Positions 9,570 through 21,009 of a stretch of 64,000 bases of DNA are shown here, one piece after another. Origin of the DNA: Apodemus sylvaticus. Its lineage: Eukaryota; Chordata; Mammalia; Rodentia; Muridae. The notes under the pieces were generated by a model that made no database searches, was not told where the DNA came from, and saw only the letters and a program-made list of their open reading frames with translations. Positions within the stretch are counted from its first letter, which is position 1, and every line of letters begins with the position of its first letter. The stretch is taken from positions 102,302,282 through 102,366,281 of the forward strand of contig NC_067473.1 in assembly GCF_947179515.1 (NCBI RefSeq), in the 5' to 3' direction. A program made the position numbers and the translations under genes.

Positions 9570-10879
9570 AGGGGTCTTGACTGCCTTCTAAACCCAGCAG
9601 GTAAACACCTGATGAGAAAGCACACGCACGCCTCCAAATCCTCTCCCCATAAGCACTCGCTAAGACCGAGGAGGAAACAGCACCGCCACACAATGGCAAC
9701 ACCTGTATCAGCTAATCCCAAAGCCAACATCTCTAACTTGGGCCGTAGTGACACAGTGGGCCTGCTCCTGATGGGATGCGGAGACGGCACATGAAGCTGG
9801 GCCAGCTCACATGAGGTCAGTCCTGGGCTCTGTCCTGCCCACTGAGTGACCTGAGCCCGGTGGCCCCGGCTTCTAATCCCCAGCACTCGAGGAAGGAGGG
9901 TCAGAAGTTCATGGCCATCTTCGAGAACATCCAAAGTCTGAAGCCAGCCTGAGCTACGAGAGGCCATTTACTTAACAAAACAACAGAAAAGCCCAGGAGG
10001 AAATGTCTGGCTTTATGCGAGAGTCAGGGAAAGGAGAGCTGGGCTGAGGCCCGGGGCTGACTGGGAGCTGAAGTCACCGCAATAAAACAGAAAGGGGCGG
10101 CAGACGGAAACCGCGGCCAGCAGTCGTTATTACTGCGTGGGAGAGAACTGCGTGACATGCTAATCTTTCTTTTCTTTGGTTTGTGTGTTATACGCACATG
10201 ACCATGCATGCACTGAGGCCAGAGGACAAGGAGCGACCTGAGGCATCACTTCCCACCTTATTCCATTCTCACCGAAGCCTGAGCTAAGCTCTGGCTGTGA
10301 CCTGGGGCTTCAGGAACATGTGTGTGGGCATCACCTTCGGCCTTATTAATGTGGGGGCCAGGGATTTGAACTCAGGTCCTCATGCTCACACCACACACAC
10401 TCATATCTACTGAATCATCTATCTCCCCAGGCCCTGCTGTTCCTTTCTTGATTTTTTTTTTTTTTGATATTTCTATTTTAACCAAAATGCTTAAGCAAAC
10501 ATTTCTGTTCTTCAGAAACCTACATGCTCAGGTCACGTCTCTAAGTTACTATCCACGAAATCAGAAATGGAAAAGAGGAAAACATATGGAGGGAGAGGGA
10601 GGGAAAGCCACAGGAGCTAGATTTGGAGATCTGGATAAAAAGTAGGTGGGAATTCAGGTAGGAAAGTTTGAAACTATATTCAAATACAAATTAATATTAA
10701 TTAAAAAGTATAGTGAACATGGGAGAACAAATGGAGCGAACCACAGATTGTTATGAATTGCAGAGACTTTGGAGTCTACACAAGTGTCCTGATGAGATGG
10801 AGAGGTAACACAAATCTCATTCATTCACTTTTTACTTATTTATAAATAGGACTTCACATAACCATGTATAAATTTCATT

Positions 10880-11045
10880 TATAGATAGACAGATAGACAG
10901 ACAGACAGTGCCTTACATAGCCCAGGCTGCCCCTGGACTCCCCATGTACATAAGAATGACTGTAAACTCCTCTTGGCCATCCTGCCCCTACTCTGTAAGC
11001 GCTAGGCTTACAGATGTGGACCACCATATGCCCTGCGGTGTATAA
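10880..11045 (-). repeat. (GATA/GACA)n tract followed by a diverged reversed B1
   Basis: GATAGACA units at 10880-10909 run into worn reversed B1 sequence (atagcccaggctgcccctgg, later gctaggcttacagatgtgga). Confidence 0.6.
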
Positions 11046-11389
11046 TACTACGAGGGACATTCCCGCAAGCGACTGAGAGGACTCACATGCCCAGCAACGC
11101 CAGGCTTCCCGGCTGGGGGCTGGGCAGTGAGCTGGTCATCCTTAGAAGGAGAGCATCTGGGCTGACTCAGCCCCCCACCCTTTGGTCAGAAGCTCTCCGA
11201 TGTGCTTCTGAGGATGAGTCAATGAATACTAACAAACTAGGGTATTTGCTATTAAAATATTAGTGTAAGTGGCTGTGGGCTGCAGGCTTTGTTTTTTGTT
11301 TTTGTTTTCTTTTGAACTCATGAGCCTTTCCGCCCACCCTGTGCTCCAGCAAAGTCTTGCTCTTTTAAAAATGTTACTACGGTATTATT

Positions 11390-11545
11390 TATTTACTTTT
11401 TCATGAGTGTGTGCATGTGTGTGGAAGTCAGAGGCCAACTGGCAGGAGTCTGTTCTGTCCCTCGGCCGTGTGGAATGTGGGGATTGAACACAGATTGTCA
11501 GGCTTGGTGGCCAGCACCTTGACTGAATATGCACAGGGCCCGGAG
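11390..11545 (-). repeat. B3 SINE, reversed
   Basis: Shows tgtggaagtcagaggccaac, ggggattgaacacagattgt and caggcttggtggccagcacc. Confidence 0.7.
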
Positions 11546-11592
11546 TTCAATCCTCAGACCCCCTAAACCCACTATGGTGGCAAGTGCCTGTA

Positions 11593-11621
11593 AAGACAGA
11601 CAGACAGACACACACACACAC
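11593..11621. repeat. (GACA)n-(CA)n microsatellite
   Basis: GACA units passing into CA units. Confidence 0.85.
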
Positions 11622-11714
11622 CCCTGTGACATGGTATGTAGTAACACAAACATGCCAGCCGTCTTCCCTCATGCCCTTTATGCCCTTTGGCACTTTCTCA
11701 AGTGACATAATGAA

Positions 11715-11878
11715 CATATATATATATATATATTTTTTTTTTTGAGTCAGAGTTTCTCTGTGTAGCCCTGGCTGTCCTGGAGCTCACTTTGTAGACCAGG
11801 CTGGCCCCGAACTCAGAAATCCGCCTGCCTCTGCCTCCCAAGTGCTGGGATCACAGGCGTGCACCACCACACCTGGCT
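11715..11878 (-). repeat. Young B1 SINE, reversed, beside a (TA)n tract
   Basis: (TA)n at 11715-11733, then T-run and near-consensus reversed B1, ending tgcaccaccacacctggc. Confidence 0.9.
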
Positions 11879-11879
11879 A

Positions 11880-11885
11880 ATATAT

Positions 11886-11932
<47 letters not shown>

Positions 11933-12050
11933 CGGTGTGTGTGTGTGTTTTCGAATACTTGCTATGAAGCCCAGGTTGGCTTGAACTTCTAAGTCTCAGC
12001 TTCTGCCTCCCAAGTACTGGGATTGCAGGCATATACCCACAGACCTGACT
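11880..12050 (-). repeat. (TTTA)n microsatellite and a second, older reversed B1
   Basis: About 13 TTTA units (11880-11932), a short GT run, then a diverged B1 remnant with cccaagtactgggattgcag. Confidence 0.75.
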
Positions 12051-12372
12051 CCTACGTTACATTTTTGAATGAGAAGAAGGAAGCGAGCCTTGGGTAAGGA
12101 GATGTATATACTGACTGTCCACCTTTCTCAGAGACCTCCCCACTCCCCCCTCACTTAGCAAATTCTCCTTGTGCACATGGAAGACAAAGGGTAAAATAAA
12201 TACTTGTGAACTACGAAAATACACCCTCCCCTATCCTCCACACTCCAGGAAGGAAGTGGTGAAAGACAGGGCTAGGGCCCACAGGCATGGCCAATGTGTA
12301 GGGGGAGGGGGCTCAGTCCAATCAACCCAAGCAGTGAGATTACAGTGACTAAATCTCACAGCTAGTTCCACA

Positions 12373-12800
12373 GGGGACTCAGAGGTTAAGAGCACAGGCT
12401 GCGTTTGCAGGAAACCTGGCTTCAGTTCCCAGTATCCAGATGGTGACTCACAACCATCTATAACTCAAGTTCTAGAGCAGTAGTTCTCAACCTCCCTAAC
12501 GCTGTGACCCTCTAAGACAGTTCTACATGCTGTGGTAACCCCCAACCATAGAATTATTTTCATTGCTGCTCCATAACTATAATTGTGCTCCTGTTATGAG
12601 TCATAATGTAAACGTCTGTGTTTTCTGATGGTCTTAGGTGACCCCTATATAAAGGTCATTTGATCCCAAGGGGTTTTGACCCAAGGCTTGAGCAGCACTG
12701 TTCAGGGGCACTGGTGCCCTCTTCTGGTTTCTTTAGACATCAGGCATGCACAGGGTGCATGGCAGGCAGGCGAGCACGCATGCACATAAAATAACGTCTT
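12373..12800 (+). repeat. B2/B3-type SINE split by a URR1 element
   Basis: The left half (12373-12477) has gactcagaggttaagagcac and caaccatctataactcaagt. The right half (12709-12800) has cactggtgccctcttctggt and catgcacataaaataa. Together they make one SINE with URR1 inserted at its expected ttccagggg segment. Confidence 0.8.
12478..12700 (+). mobile_element. URR1-like hAT DNA transposon, nested in a SINE
   Basis: A 223-bp element starting cagtagttctcaacc and ending ttgagcagcactg (imperfect terminal inverted repeats). The interior includes ccccaaccatagaattattt. It is flanked by imperfect 8-bp repeats, TTCTAGAG (12470-12477) and TTCAGGGG (12701-12708), the target length expected of hAT elements. 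Non-autonomous, no coding sequence. Confidence 0.8.
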
Positions 12801-13319
12801 TATAACAAAGCAAAACAGGAAAACCAAATAGTAATGGGCACTTTTTTTTTTTCTGTTTTTTACCCCCAGCTTGCTTAAGAGGTAATCATCATAACACCCA
12901 GCCTGCTGCCATTACGCCGGGCTGAGACTCACTTAAGACTTCCTTGACAGACTCCTCATGACTCACCAAATCTCTGCAAGTATGTAGCCTGCTTTCTTCA
13001 CTGGCTCTACTTCCTAAGCAAACTTCTTCAAATATTTTACTTCTGATTTAAGCTAAGTTTTCATAATCTAGAGTGTTTTTAATTTCTCTAATCAAAAAAA
13101 AAGAAAAGAAAAAATCAATGGCCCAGCTTCTGCAATCTTGTCCTAAGAAACTTCAGGTCCAGCTCACAGCCGCTGGCTCGGGCGAGGAGTCAGGCTCAGT
13201 GATTAGGGATGTTGGGAGCACCTCTCTCCTCTGCTTCAGGTCTTTGATTTGCAATTACGGGAATGATTCTCAACTCTGGCTGCCCCTTAAAGTCGCCGTG
13301 GGGAGCTTAAAAAACTAAG

Positions 13320-13510
13320 ATGCCAGCCCCACTCCAGCCCAATTAAATCATATCCTTGGGGGATTAAGATGTTAAATTCTATGGGCTCATTATCTCTATT
13401 ACCTTCGCAATCTGTCCATTTGTTTTGGCACCTAATTCGGGCCCTCATTACCTCTTAGTTCTGCTAATTAAACGCGATGTTAATTGTTCATTCCCTCTCT
13501 TAATTTCTTC
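13320..13510. promoter_or_regulatory. Repeat-free AT-rich block, candidate conserved noncoding element
   Basis: Contains caattaaatcatatc, ggattaagatgttaaa, ctgctaattaaacgcgatg and ttaattgttcattc, that is, several TAAT-type homeodomain cores, with no recognisable repeat. A CTTTGATTT site lies at 13242-13250. Enhancer function is inferred from composition only. Confidence 0.3.
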
Positions 13511-13594
13511 ACAATGGTGACTGCAGCAGTAGTGGTGGCAATGGCGGTGTAGTGTGGTGACGGTGACGGTCTGGAGAGCTAACCCCTAGTGAAG

Positions 13595-13790
13595 AGTTAC
13601 TTTGTGCTGGGCACAATGTGGAGCTCATTACAGCACACGGGCTCATTGCTGTGCAACTTTATGATGTCAGTGCTCCTCTAATCCCCATTTAATAGATGAG
13701 GAAACTGAGGCAGAGAGATGACGTAATTAGCCTGAAGCTGCACGAAGAGAAGGAAGCAAAGCGAGGATAGAAGCCTGCAGCGCCCTACAG
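13595..13790 (+). repeat. MIR (mammal-wide SINE)
   Basis: Worn MIR core: actttgtgctgggcacaatg, then ccccatttaatagatgagga and aactgaggcagagagatgac. Confidence 0.8.
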
Positions 13791-13924
13791 CATCCACGGC
13801 CAGCATGTCAGGTGCCCTCCTCTCTGTTCGTGGGCGTCTGGAGAAGCTGCTGGACTCTACGTTCATATTAAGGATTTTCCCTTGGGTGTTAATTAAATAT
13901 TGGGGATTTAACTTTTGCTATTTA

Positions 13925-14185
13925 ATTTTTTTTTAAATACAGGTTCTCCCTATGTATCCCCGACTTGCCTGGAACTTACAATGTAGACCAGGCTGGCTTA
14001 AAATGTGGAGATCTACCGGTTTATGCCCCACCCATCTAGATCTTAAAAAATTATAAATATATACTCGTGTGTGTGTGTGTGTGTGTGTGTACACCACAGT
14101 CTGGTTGTGGAGGTTGGAGGAAAACTTGCAGAGGTCAGTTCTTTCTTACCAAGTAGGTCCTAGGGATTATCGAATCACTGGGCGT
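13925..14185 (-). repeat. Diverged reversed B1, (GT)n and a B3-like fragment
   Basis: A reversed B1 remnant (tgtagaccaggctggcttaa) is followed by (GT)n at 14067-14091 and reversed B3-like ttgtggaggttggaggaaaa. Confidence 0.55.
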
Positions 14186-14957
14186 GGAGGCAAGAGCCTT
14201 TATCTGCAGTCCGCTCTCTGGTCTGTTATGCTTTGCAATATTAGAATAGAGTATAATGATATGGAGTTTACTGGAAAATTATCTGCTTCACCATCTAGAA
14301 AGCAACGTGCACCATCGGTTCATGCTTTTCTGCCTCAGACAACATACGGCCTCTCTGTTCCCCTGCTGTGCTGGGATCTGACATGCAGATCACTCATCTG
14401 CAATGTCTAGATGTTCGGCAGCTGCAAGAGGCTTCTGGAGACTTGAGGAATTCCATTTACTTTTCTGTTACCCTGAGAAAGCCATGAGCAGCCGGTTTAC
14501 ATGAGGAAAAAGGCCAAGAGCCAATAGTGTCATGGAGCGAAGAAGGAAGGAGCACTCAACAGTCAGCTGACCCCTCGATGGTGCCTAGACAGCGAGGAGA
14601 TGAGTGAACGGGCAGTCGGAGCCGGGCGGGGCTGCCCTGGGCTGCCAGGGAAGAAGATGTGACTGGAGCTATGGGAAGGTGGGTTGGCAATGTTAGTGGC
14701 TGTGTAGGGTCATGCTCACAGGGAGGATGGGACGTTCAGAAATGTATGTCAGATTTGAGAAGGAAATTGTGTCCTCTAAAAGAAACCCATGAGAAGACAG
14801 CCTCTGGACAGGAGTGAGGACAGCGGAGCCCTGACATCTTGGGGTTTGCTGGGAGGCTCTGGGGTGCCACAGAATGGGTGGGGCTCAGCAGAGAGGGTAG
14901 GCAGTAAAGAAGATAGCTGAATCAGGGCTAACCGTCCTTCCCTGGGTCTGATTCGAG

Positions 14958-14972
14958 CCACTAGAGGGCGCC
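14958..14972 (+). promoter_or_regulatory. CTCF-type core motif
   Basis: CCACTAGAGGGCGCC is a full match to the CTCF core including the trailing GC, in forward orientation, with no SINE recognised around it. Binding is inferred. Confidence 0.55.
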
Positions 14973-16074
14973 TGTACCTCAAGCTTACCATCCCAAATAG
15001 GACCTCGGGGATTAGAACCACTGCCATGGCAGGCACAACTGCTCAAAATTGTGGTGACAAGATACAGACCCTACCAGTAGTTCCTTGCATGCCTTGGGAC
15101 AGCCTACCCTGGGTGGCTGGCTCTGCCCCCCATGGCAGACCTCCTGGCAGATGGCTGAGACAGTCACCTGAGTACTATACATGACTCGTGTTGTAGACGA
15201 ATAAGACCAGGGCTCTCTCACGCTGAGCTGGCCCGTGACTGCTGGGAACCACACAAGTTCCTTGCACCTCTATTTATACTCTGTGGATATCTCCTCCCTC
15301 ACAGCTGCCCTGTAATGAGCAAGGATTATCAGTATATCCTAAAATGTCCTGTGTGAGAAACTAATGTGCCAGGGACTTGCTGTAAAATTAGAGTCTGTTT
15401 TATATAACATTTCTACTTCCATAGATCTTTAAATTTGTCTCTCATAGTTCCAAAAATCACCATGGAACCCTAAGGCAGTGAGGAAGCCCTCAGCTCCTGT
15501 CTATAAAGTGGACAGGTTGAGACAGGTGAAGGCCCAATGACTCTGAGCCTCTCGAGCAAGATAATCAGCAGCTACCCTGGCAGGCAGCCGCTGAGCCTCG
15601 CTTTACTTCCTGGAGGTGGACCGCCAGGGTTAGACTCCAGCATCGTCTTTTAGATGCTTTGTGCTTCGGTGCTGGGTCCTGAGGAGGCGAGGAGCCCTGC
15701 TGGGACCCCACCGCGCCTGTCGCCCGCATTCCTCCACAGCCCAGTGCTGCCACAGCTGTGAGCAGGCACGGTCCACATTTAAATGGCTGTTTCCCTGCAA
15801 CAGCTGGTAAAGAGGCGCCTCCTTAAGTGCAGTCCTGCAGCTCCAGGGAGAAGAGGAGGTGTTCTGAAATGAGGACCAACTGGACAGAAAGGACCTCTTG
15901 TTCATAGGAAGTGGAGAAGGATTTGAAGCAGGTGTCCAGGAAGAACCGGGGTTAATGGTCAGGGCCATGTGCCTTCAATCAAGCACCCCAGGTGGTGTGC
16001 GTTTTTGTGTTGAGGTGGACGGAAAGGTGAGGCGGTGTCTAAGGCACAACCTTTGTTAACCCCTAACTGTGCCC

Positions 16075-16455
16075 ACACCGACTGTGAGGGTTAATCTTGT
16101 CAATTTGACTGAATTTACAATCACCATGGAAACACCCTTCAATCAGCCTCCAGGTGTGTCTGTAAGAGTGTTTCCAGAAAGATTGAACAGAGGAGGGGAG
16201 ACTCACCCTGAATGTGGGAGGCACCATCCAACGGGCAGGATCCCCATACTGAACAAAAAGGAGAAAATGAGCTGCACCAGCATCCGTCACTCTCTGTTCC
16301 CTGACAGTGGCTGCGGCGTCACCAGCCGCCTCACACTCCTGCAACTGTGACTTCCCCACCGGATAGCTGCTCCCACCAAACTGTGAGCCGAAACAAACCC
16401 TTCCTCCGTGAAGTCAGATATTTTAGCGCAGCCGCCATGAGAAAAGTAAGACACC
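16075..16455 (+). repeat. Rodent medium-reiterated interspersed repeat (family not named)
   Basis: Contains ggttaatcttgtcaatttga, acaatcaccatggaaacacc, aaaaaggagaaaatgagctg and tgagccgaaacaaacccttc, a sequence I recognise as dispersed in rodent genomes. I do not assign the family. Its end lies about 75 nt from the exon 4 donor. Confidence 0.6.
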
Positions 16456-16532
16456 ACAGAGACAGATGTAGGAAGTTTCTAGAAGGGGGAAAGGAGTCAC
16501 AGACAAGGCCCAGAGAGCTAAGGCAGACTCAC

Positions 16533-16616
16533 CAAGTGTGCCGGAGATGGCGATCTTGTGTCCTTGACTGTAGCGCTGGGGGGGACATCGAGGAGGGGCC
16601 ATTTCATCTGCAGGTA
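16533..16616 (-). CDS. Tcf7l1: Tcf7l1 internal exon (about exon 4)
   Basis: Seen: an 84-bp, 28-codon minus-strand exon, phase 0 at both ends, between acceptor ctgtcccccatgcag and donor TTG|GTGAGTC (16532). It encodes [20 protein letters not shown] followed by RSPSPAHL. From memory the TCF7L1 family sequence reads VPSS where this has VPPS; that comparison is unchecked. Family knowledge: this lies just C-terminal to the region that follows the beta-catenin-binding domain. Because it is phase 0/0 and divisible by three, skipping is frame-neutral. It is isolated: 13.4 kb of intron separates it from the next exon, and more than 47 kb of intron lies upstream. A rodent repeat ends about 75 nt from its donor, and a 45-bp tandem duplication lies about 100 nt upstream of its acceptor. 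Confidence 0.96.
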
Positions 16617-16718
16617 CTGCATGGGGGACAGAAAACAGGAAGTGGTGAGATGAACTCTCTCCAGCACCGAGATGAGTATCTGAAGGGTTCTCAGGGAGGT
16701 CACCTGCGGCTGTAAGCC

Positions 16719-16808
16719 CACAGACCCGGGCAGGGTCAGTCACCTCCACTGCCACGTGCTCCTCACAGACCCGGGCAGGGTCAGTCACCTCCACTGCCAC
16801 GTGCTCCT
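16719..16808. repeat. 45-bp perfect tandem duplication
   Basis: Two identical 45-bp units (16719-16763, 16764-16808), each starting cacagacccgggcagggt, followed by a partial third cacag. They lie about 100 nt upstream of the exon 4 acceptor in transcript direction. Confidence 0.95.
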
Positions 16809-17204
16809 CACAGGGCCCAGCATGCATTCACAGTCACTCCACTACTGCCACCCATCACCACAGCTAGGGCCAAGGCATCAACCAACTCAGGTAAAGTAGT
16901 ACGTGGGGAGGGAGGGACTGGATACACTCCCATGTGGCCATCCTCTTCAGAGAACCCTTCGTCAGGGGCTCAGGTCTTCTTTACTCTCCCTGTGAGCAGA
17001 TCATGAGAGAACAGATTCCCAAATCTGGCCTGCCTGGTCCAGCACCATGTCCTGTAGCATCGCCAATGGCGCTCCCCAAGAAATGCACTTGTGGGAGTGG
17101 AAACAAATGGGAAAAGCACCGCACAGGGCAAGGCATTGGTCCAGGGGTGGGGCACTGAGCCAGCTTACATGAAGCCCTGCGTCCAACCCTCAGCTCCAAA
17201 TATA

Positions 17205-17338
17205 TGGGTCGTGGTGTGGCCTGCCTGAAATCCCAGCTCTGGGGAGGTAGAAGAGGGAGGATCAGAAGTCCAAGGTCACCCTCAGCTACAGAACAAGTTC
17301 GAGGCCAGTCCAGGATATATATATATATATATATATAT
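17205..17338 (+). repeat. Diverged B1/B4-like SINE ending in (TA)n
   Basis: Shows cctgaaatcccagctctggg, gttcgaggccagtccagg and (TA)n at 17315-17338. Confidence 0.6.
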
Positions 17339-17414
17339 GGTCTGTCTAAAAACAAACAAAAACAACAAAACTCCCACCTGCCCCACAATCAAGTGTCATG
17401 GGTAATTATCATTT

Positions 17415-17545
17415 TCATTTCTTTGAGACGGGGTCTGGTCACACAGTCTTGGTTGGCCTGGAACTTATTATTTAGACCAGCGATTCTGTTGTTTCTAAAC
17501 CTAGAGTACTCCGATTATAGGTGTGTGCCACCACTCCCAGCGTCT
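17415..17545 (-). repeat. B1 SINE, reversed, diverged
   Basis: Shows ttgagacggggtctggtcac and gtgtgtgccaccactcccag. Confidence 0.65.
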
Positions 17546-18284
17546 ATTCATATTGGAGGATGCTGGCCTTTCGTTGGTGTCTCTCAACCTTGGAACGATC
17601 ACCCAGCACCCCACCTTCTGCCATGCATCACTGGAGGGGAAAGAAAGAGAAGGAATCTTTTCCATACCTGCGTGCATACAAATTCACGCACGCATGCTCT
17701 TTAGAGAAAAACATTTCCTTTGCACGGGTCCGCGGCACAGCCTGACAGGAGGGAGTCTAGGGGAAGTGGTGGACCCGGGGCCTTGTGCACAGCCACGGGT
17801 ACAGATCTCACTCAACCCATGGAGGTTGTGACCCAAGACAAATGACTTAACAATTTGGAGTCTGTTTTATCACCTGTGGGGCAAGCTATTATGACTAACT
17901 TTACAGGTTGTTAGCAGGAACCGGACCACGTCAGGCACTGAACACTGTCTTACACATGGGAGAGATTTGATAAATGGTAGCTCTTATGTTCATAAGCAAA
18001 CCATTAGTCTTTGCCAGGAGCAAAAGCAAGCATGTCCTAGAGTCAACATTGACAGGGTGCTTCTGGGCAGCCGACCAGCGAGGCAGTGTGTGCAGAAGTC
18101 TTGAGACTGCTTTGAGAACTACGTACAGTTCTTTGAGAAGTGGAGACTCAGAACAACTTTTGTGGACTGAAGGAAGCCTTTGAATCATCCTTGGATTTCA
18201 CAGTGGGGGTGGGGGTGGAACTGGCAGAAGAGCAGCGTGGGCAGGGCAGGGGCGGAGTTTTTAGAAAGGTATTCACAAGGCTTG

Positions 18285-18440
18285 TGGCTATAGCTTGGGC
18301 TGGCAGCAGAGTGTTTTCCCAGCATGCATGAGGCCCTGGTTTTGATCCGGAAACTGAAGGTAGTAAGGCACGCCTGTAATCCCACCTCAGGGGAGGTAGA
18401 GGCAGAAGGACCAGATGTTCAGAGTCATCCACCTATTGCA
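18285..18440 (+). repeat. B4 SINE
   Basis: ID-like head (tatagcttgggctggcagca, gaggccctggttttgatcc) joined to a B1-like body (cgcctgtaatcccacctcag). Confidence 0.65.
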
Positions 18441-18477
18441 TAGAATGTATGAGACCAATCCTGGTTACAAGTAATCT

Positions 18478-18650
18478 GAGACGGCTCAGGAGATAAAGGC
18501 ATTGAGGAACCCTGAATCCCACATGAAAATTGGGGATTTAAGAGTGTGGACCTATAATACCAGGGGTCCCCCTGTGAGATGGGAGACAGGATTGCCCGGA
18601 GCCTCTAGGGCCAGCTAGCCTGCGGTACTCAGAGCAGCAGCAGAGACAAG
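18478..18650 (+). repeat. B3/B4-like SINE, diverged
   Basis: Shows gagacggctcaggagataaa and later gtgtggacctataataccag. Confidence 0.5.
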
Positions 18651-18864
18651 AAAGATCTTGCCTCAACAAGTGGAAGGTGAGAGCCAACAACCCATCAGGA
18701 CCCTCTCCAGAGCCCCACCCCCAGCACTTCCTCTGTTCTGACGATCCTTCCCACTCCTTTTCTGTCTGCCCTGCCCCCAGAGGTTGAATGAAAATAAGAA
18801 CATCACTGTTCTCCTACGGTGGTGACTTGCAACAGAGTAACAAACATTGTCTAGAATTAACAAC

Positions 18865-19110
18865 CATGGCTGGCGTGTTGGCCTACGCCTTTAATCCAGC
18901 TACCGTGTAATCTGTGGACCTTGCTCAAGAAAATAAAAAGTAAGTGAAGCAAAATACAAAAGCAAAACAAAGTGGGTGATGGTGGTGCATGCCTTGAATC
19001 CCAGCAATAGTGAGGCAGAGGCAGGTGGACCTCCGAGACCAGCCTGGTCTACAGATCATGTTCCAGGACAGCCACGGCTACACAGAGAAACCCTGTCTTA
19101 AAACAAAACC
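18865..19110 (+). repeat. Two B1 SINEs (fragment plus near-full copy)
   Basis: A fragment at 18865-18905 (ggcctacgcctttaatccag) and a longer copy at 18972-19110 with accagcctggtctacagatc and ctacacagagaaaccctgtc. Confidence 0.85.
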
Positions 19111-19444
19111 ACCACTAACAACAACCAGAAAAACATTAAGTCACCTTGAAATACATCTGATGTTAAAGGGAAACGTCTTAGATTATATCCCCCAAGAACA
19201 GAAGAGTCTCTAAACCCATCAGCTCTATCATGATCTGGTTCTCCCTTGTATCCTAAACACAATGTGCTTACTGGCTGTCCCAGAGAGATCTTTAGATGGT
19301 ATCAGGCTAGGCCAAAACAATGTGAATTTTGGTTTGGAACAATGTTTGGGGTCTTACACTGCCTTTTTCTTGAACAACCTGTTAATGGCTTCTAGCCATC
19401 AAATGCCAGCAGCCTCCCCACCGCTCCTGGCGATTAGAAAAGTC

Positions 19445-19625
19445 AGGGCCGAAGAGATGCCTGCGCCATTGAGAACACGTGCTGGATGCTCCTGCAGAAG
19501 CCCCAGGTTGGTTCCCAGCAACAAGATGGCAGCTTACAACTGCTTGTAACTCCAGATCTAGGGGGTCCGAAGCCCTCCCCTGCCCTTCACCGGCACTGCA
19601 CAAACACATCTAACAAGACGCCTTC
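19445..19625 (+). repeat. B2/B3-family SINE, diverged
   Basis: Shows ggttggttcccagcaacaag, acaactgcttgtaactccag and ctgcacaaacacatc. Confidence 0.55.
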
Positions 19626-20269
19626 CTTGGGCTTCCAGTAATAGGAAGAGACCTTTCCTCTTCAGTGTCCCACACAGGGGTCATAGGCATGCGCCAGCAC
19701 GCTCAGGTCCCAGACCAATTTGAACTGAGAACGGGAAGCTTCCACGGTAACGGTCTCTAAGCCCTGTCTGCCTCAGAAAACTATCACTTTCTTCCTTGTT
19801 CTAATACTGGGTGTCCTTGACTTCTCTTCGCTTTCTCCCCTGAGGTAGGGTACCATATCCCAACCCAGAGCTCTGCCTCCTAAACACCAGGACTACAACT
19901 GGGCCACCGGATGGGCATGGTGCTTTTGTGGATGCCAGGGACCCGAACTCTGGTTCTCATGCTTCTGTGGCAAACTGTGGGGACACTGAATTATGTCCCC
20001 AGACTCCTTTTTTATTTCTCAAGATTTTAAAGAGAGTCGTGGAGTGGATGGCAGAATCTTAAGGCTCACGGAATGACTTAGAAAGCCTCCGGATTACAGC
20101 GCAAGCAGTGGGGAACTCTAAAGTGCTTAGTGGGACCACGAATTAGGGCAGCAGGAGGCATCAGCACCAGGAACATGCAGGCATCTGCAGAGGTCTGAAT
20201 GACTCCTAGATCACACCAGTGGGAAGAGACTGCTTTTCAAAGGGATTTGTTTATTTATTTTCAGTGTTA

Positions 20270-20450
20270 ATTCTGTCTCCGTGTGTTGTGTACATGTGTG
20301 TGTGGGCACCCATAGGGGTCAGAGTTGGATCTCTTTGGGCTACAATTACATATGGTTGTGTAAGCCATGAACTGTGGGTGTTGAAACTAAACCCGGGTCC
20401 TCTGCAAGAACAGTACCCACTCTCTAACGCTGCGACATCTCTCCAGTGCC
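20270..20450 (-). repeat. B2/B3-family SINE, reversed
   Basis: Shows ataggggtcagagttggatc, gtgggtgttgaaactaaacc, gggtcctctgcaagaacagt and cgacatctctccag. Confidence 0.7.
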
Positions 20451-21009
20451 AAGAGAGAGCTCTTTTTGGCAGTGGTTCCCATGAGAGGCCAGCTGTGCAA
20501 TTATCCCAGAGGTCACCGCACATGGGTGGAGCATGTCTGTGGGGATTAGGCTGAGCTAAGACTCTGTGCACAATAATGGTGTGTGGACAAATTGAAACAG
20601 GTTTCGCCAAGCCCCGTCTAAGCTCCGTTCAACAGGCCGCCTGAGGCTCCAGCTTCTGGGCTGTGTATCAGAGCTGATGCACTCAGCCGGTCCAGCTCCC
20701 TGTCTCTCCGGGGATGACCATCGAAAAGGCAAAGCTCTTTTTGTCTTTGAAGTATCAATGCAACTGTTGGAGCTTCTATGACCAAAGGACCCCTTAGGAT
20801 TCAGAGATAGACTATTGCTATGCCACCAATCTTCAATGTACTACGTCAAAATGCTACCATCTCTTGTGACACAGACTATGGGCTGATAGACAGTTCCAGT
20901 TTTCACAGAACCTTGGGAACTGGCTGGGGACCTAGCCTTCTGCCATTCTGGTTTACACTGAAGTACAGCGAGGTTATGGTTTAGGATGTATGTTTTTGTG
21001 TGGGGCCAC

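Larger units (their letters stand above)
3156..16532 (-). other. Tcf7l1: Tcf7l1 intron, 13.4 kb (about intron 4)
   Basis: No coding exon was found. The intron holds at least six B1 copies, several B2/B3/B4 copies, two URR1-like hAT elements, a MIR, several microsatellites and two CTCF-type motifs (4825, 14958). The AT-rich stretch around 13320-13510 is free of recognisable rodent SINE and contains several TAATTA/TTAATT homeodomain-type cores. The stretches 14420-14940 and 15250-16050 contain no repeat I recognise. Confidence 0.85.
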
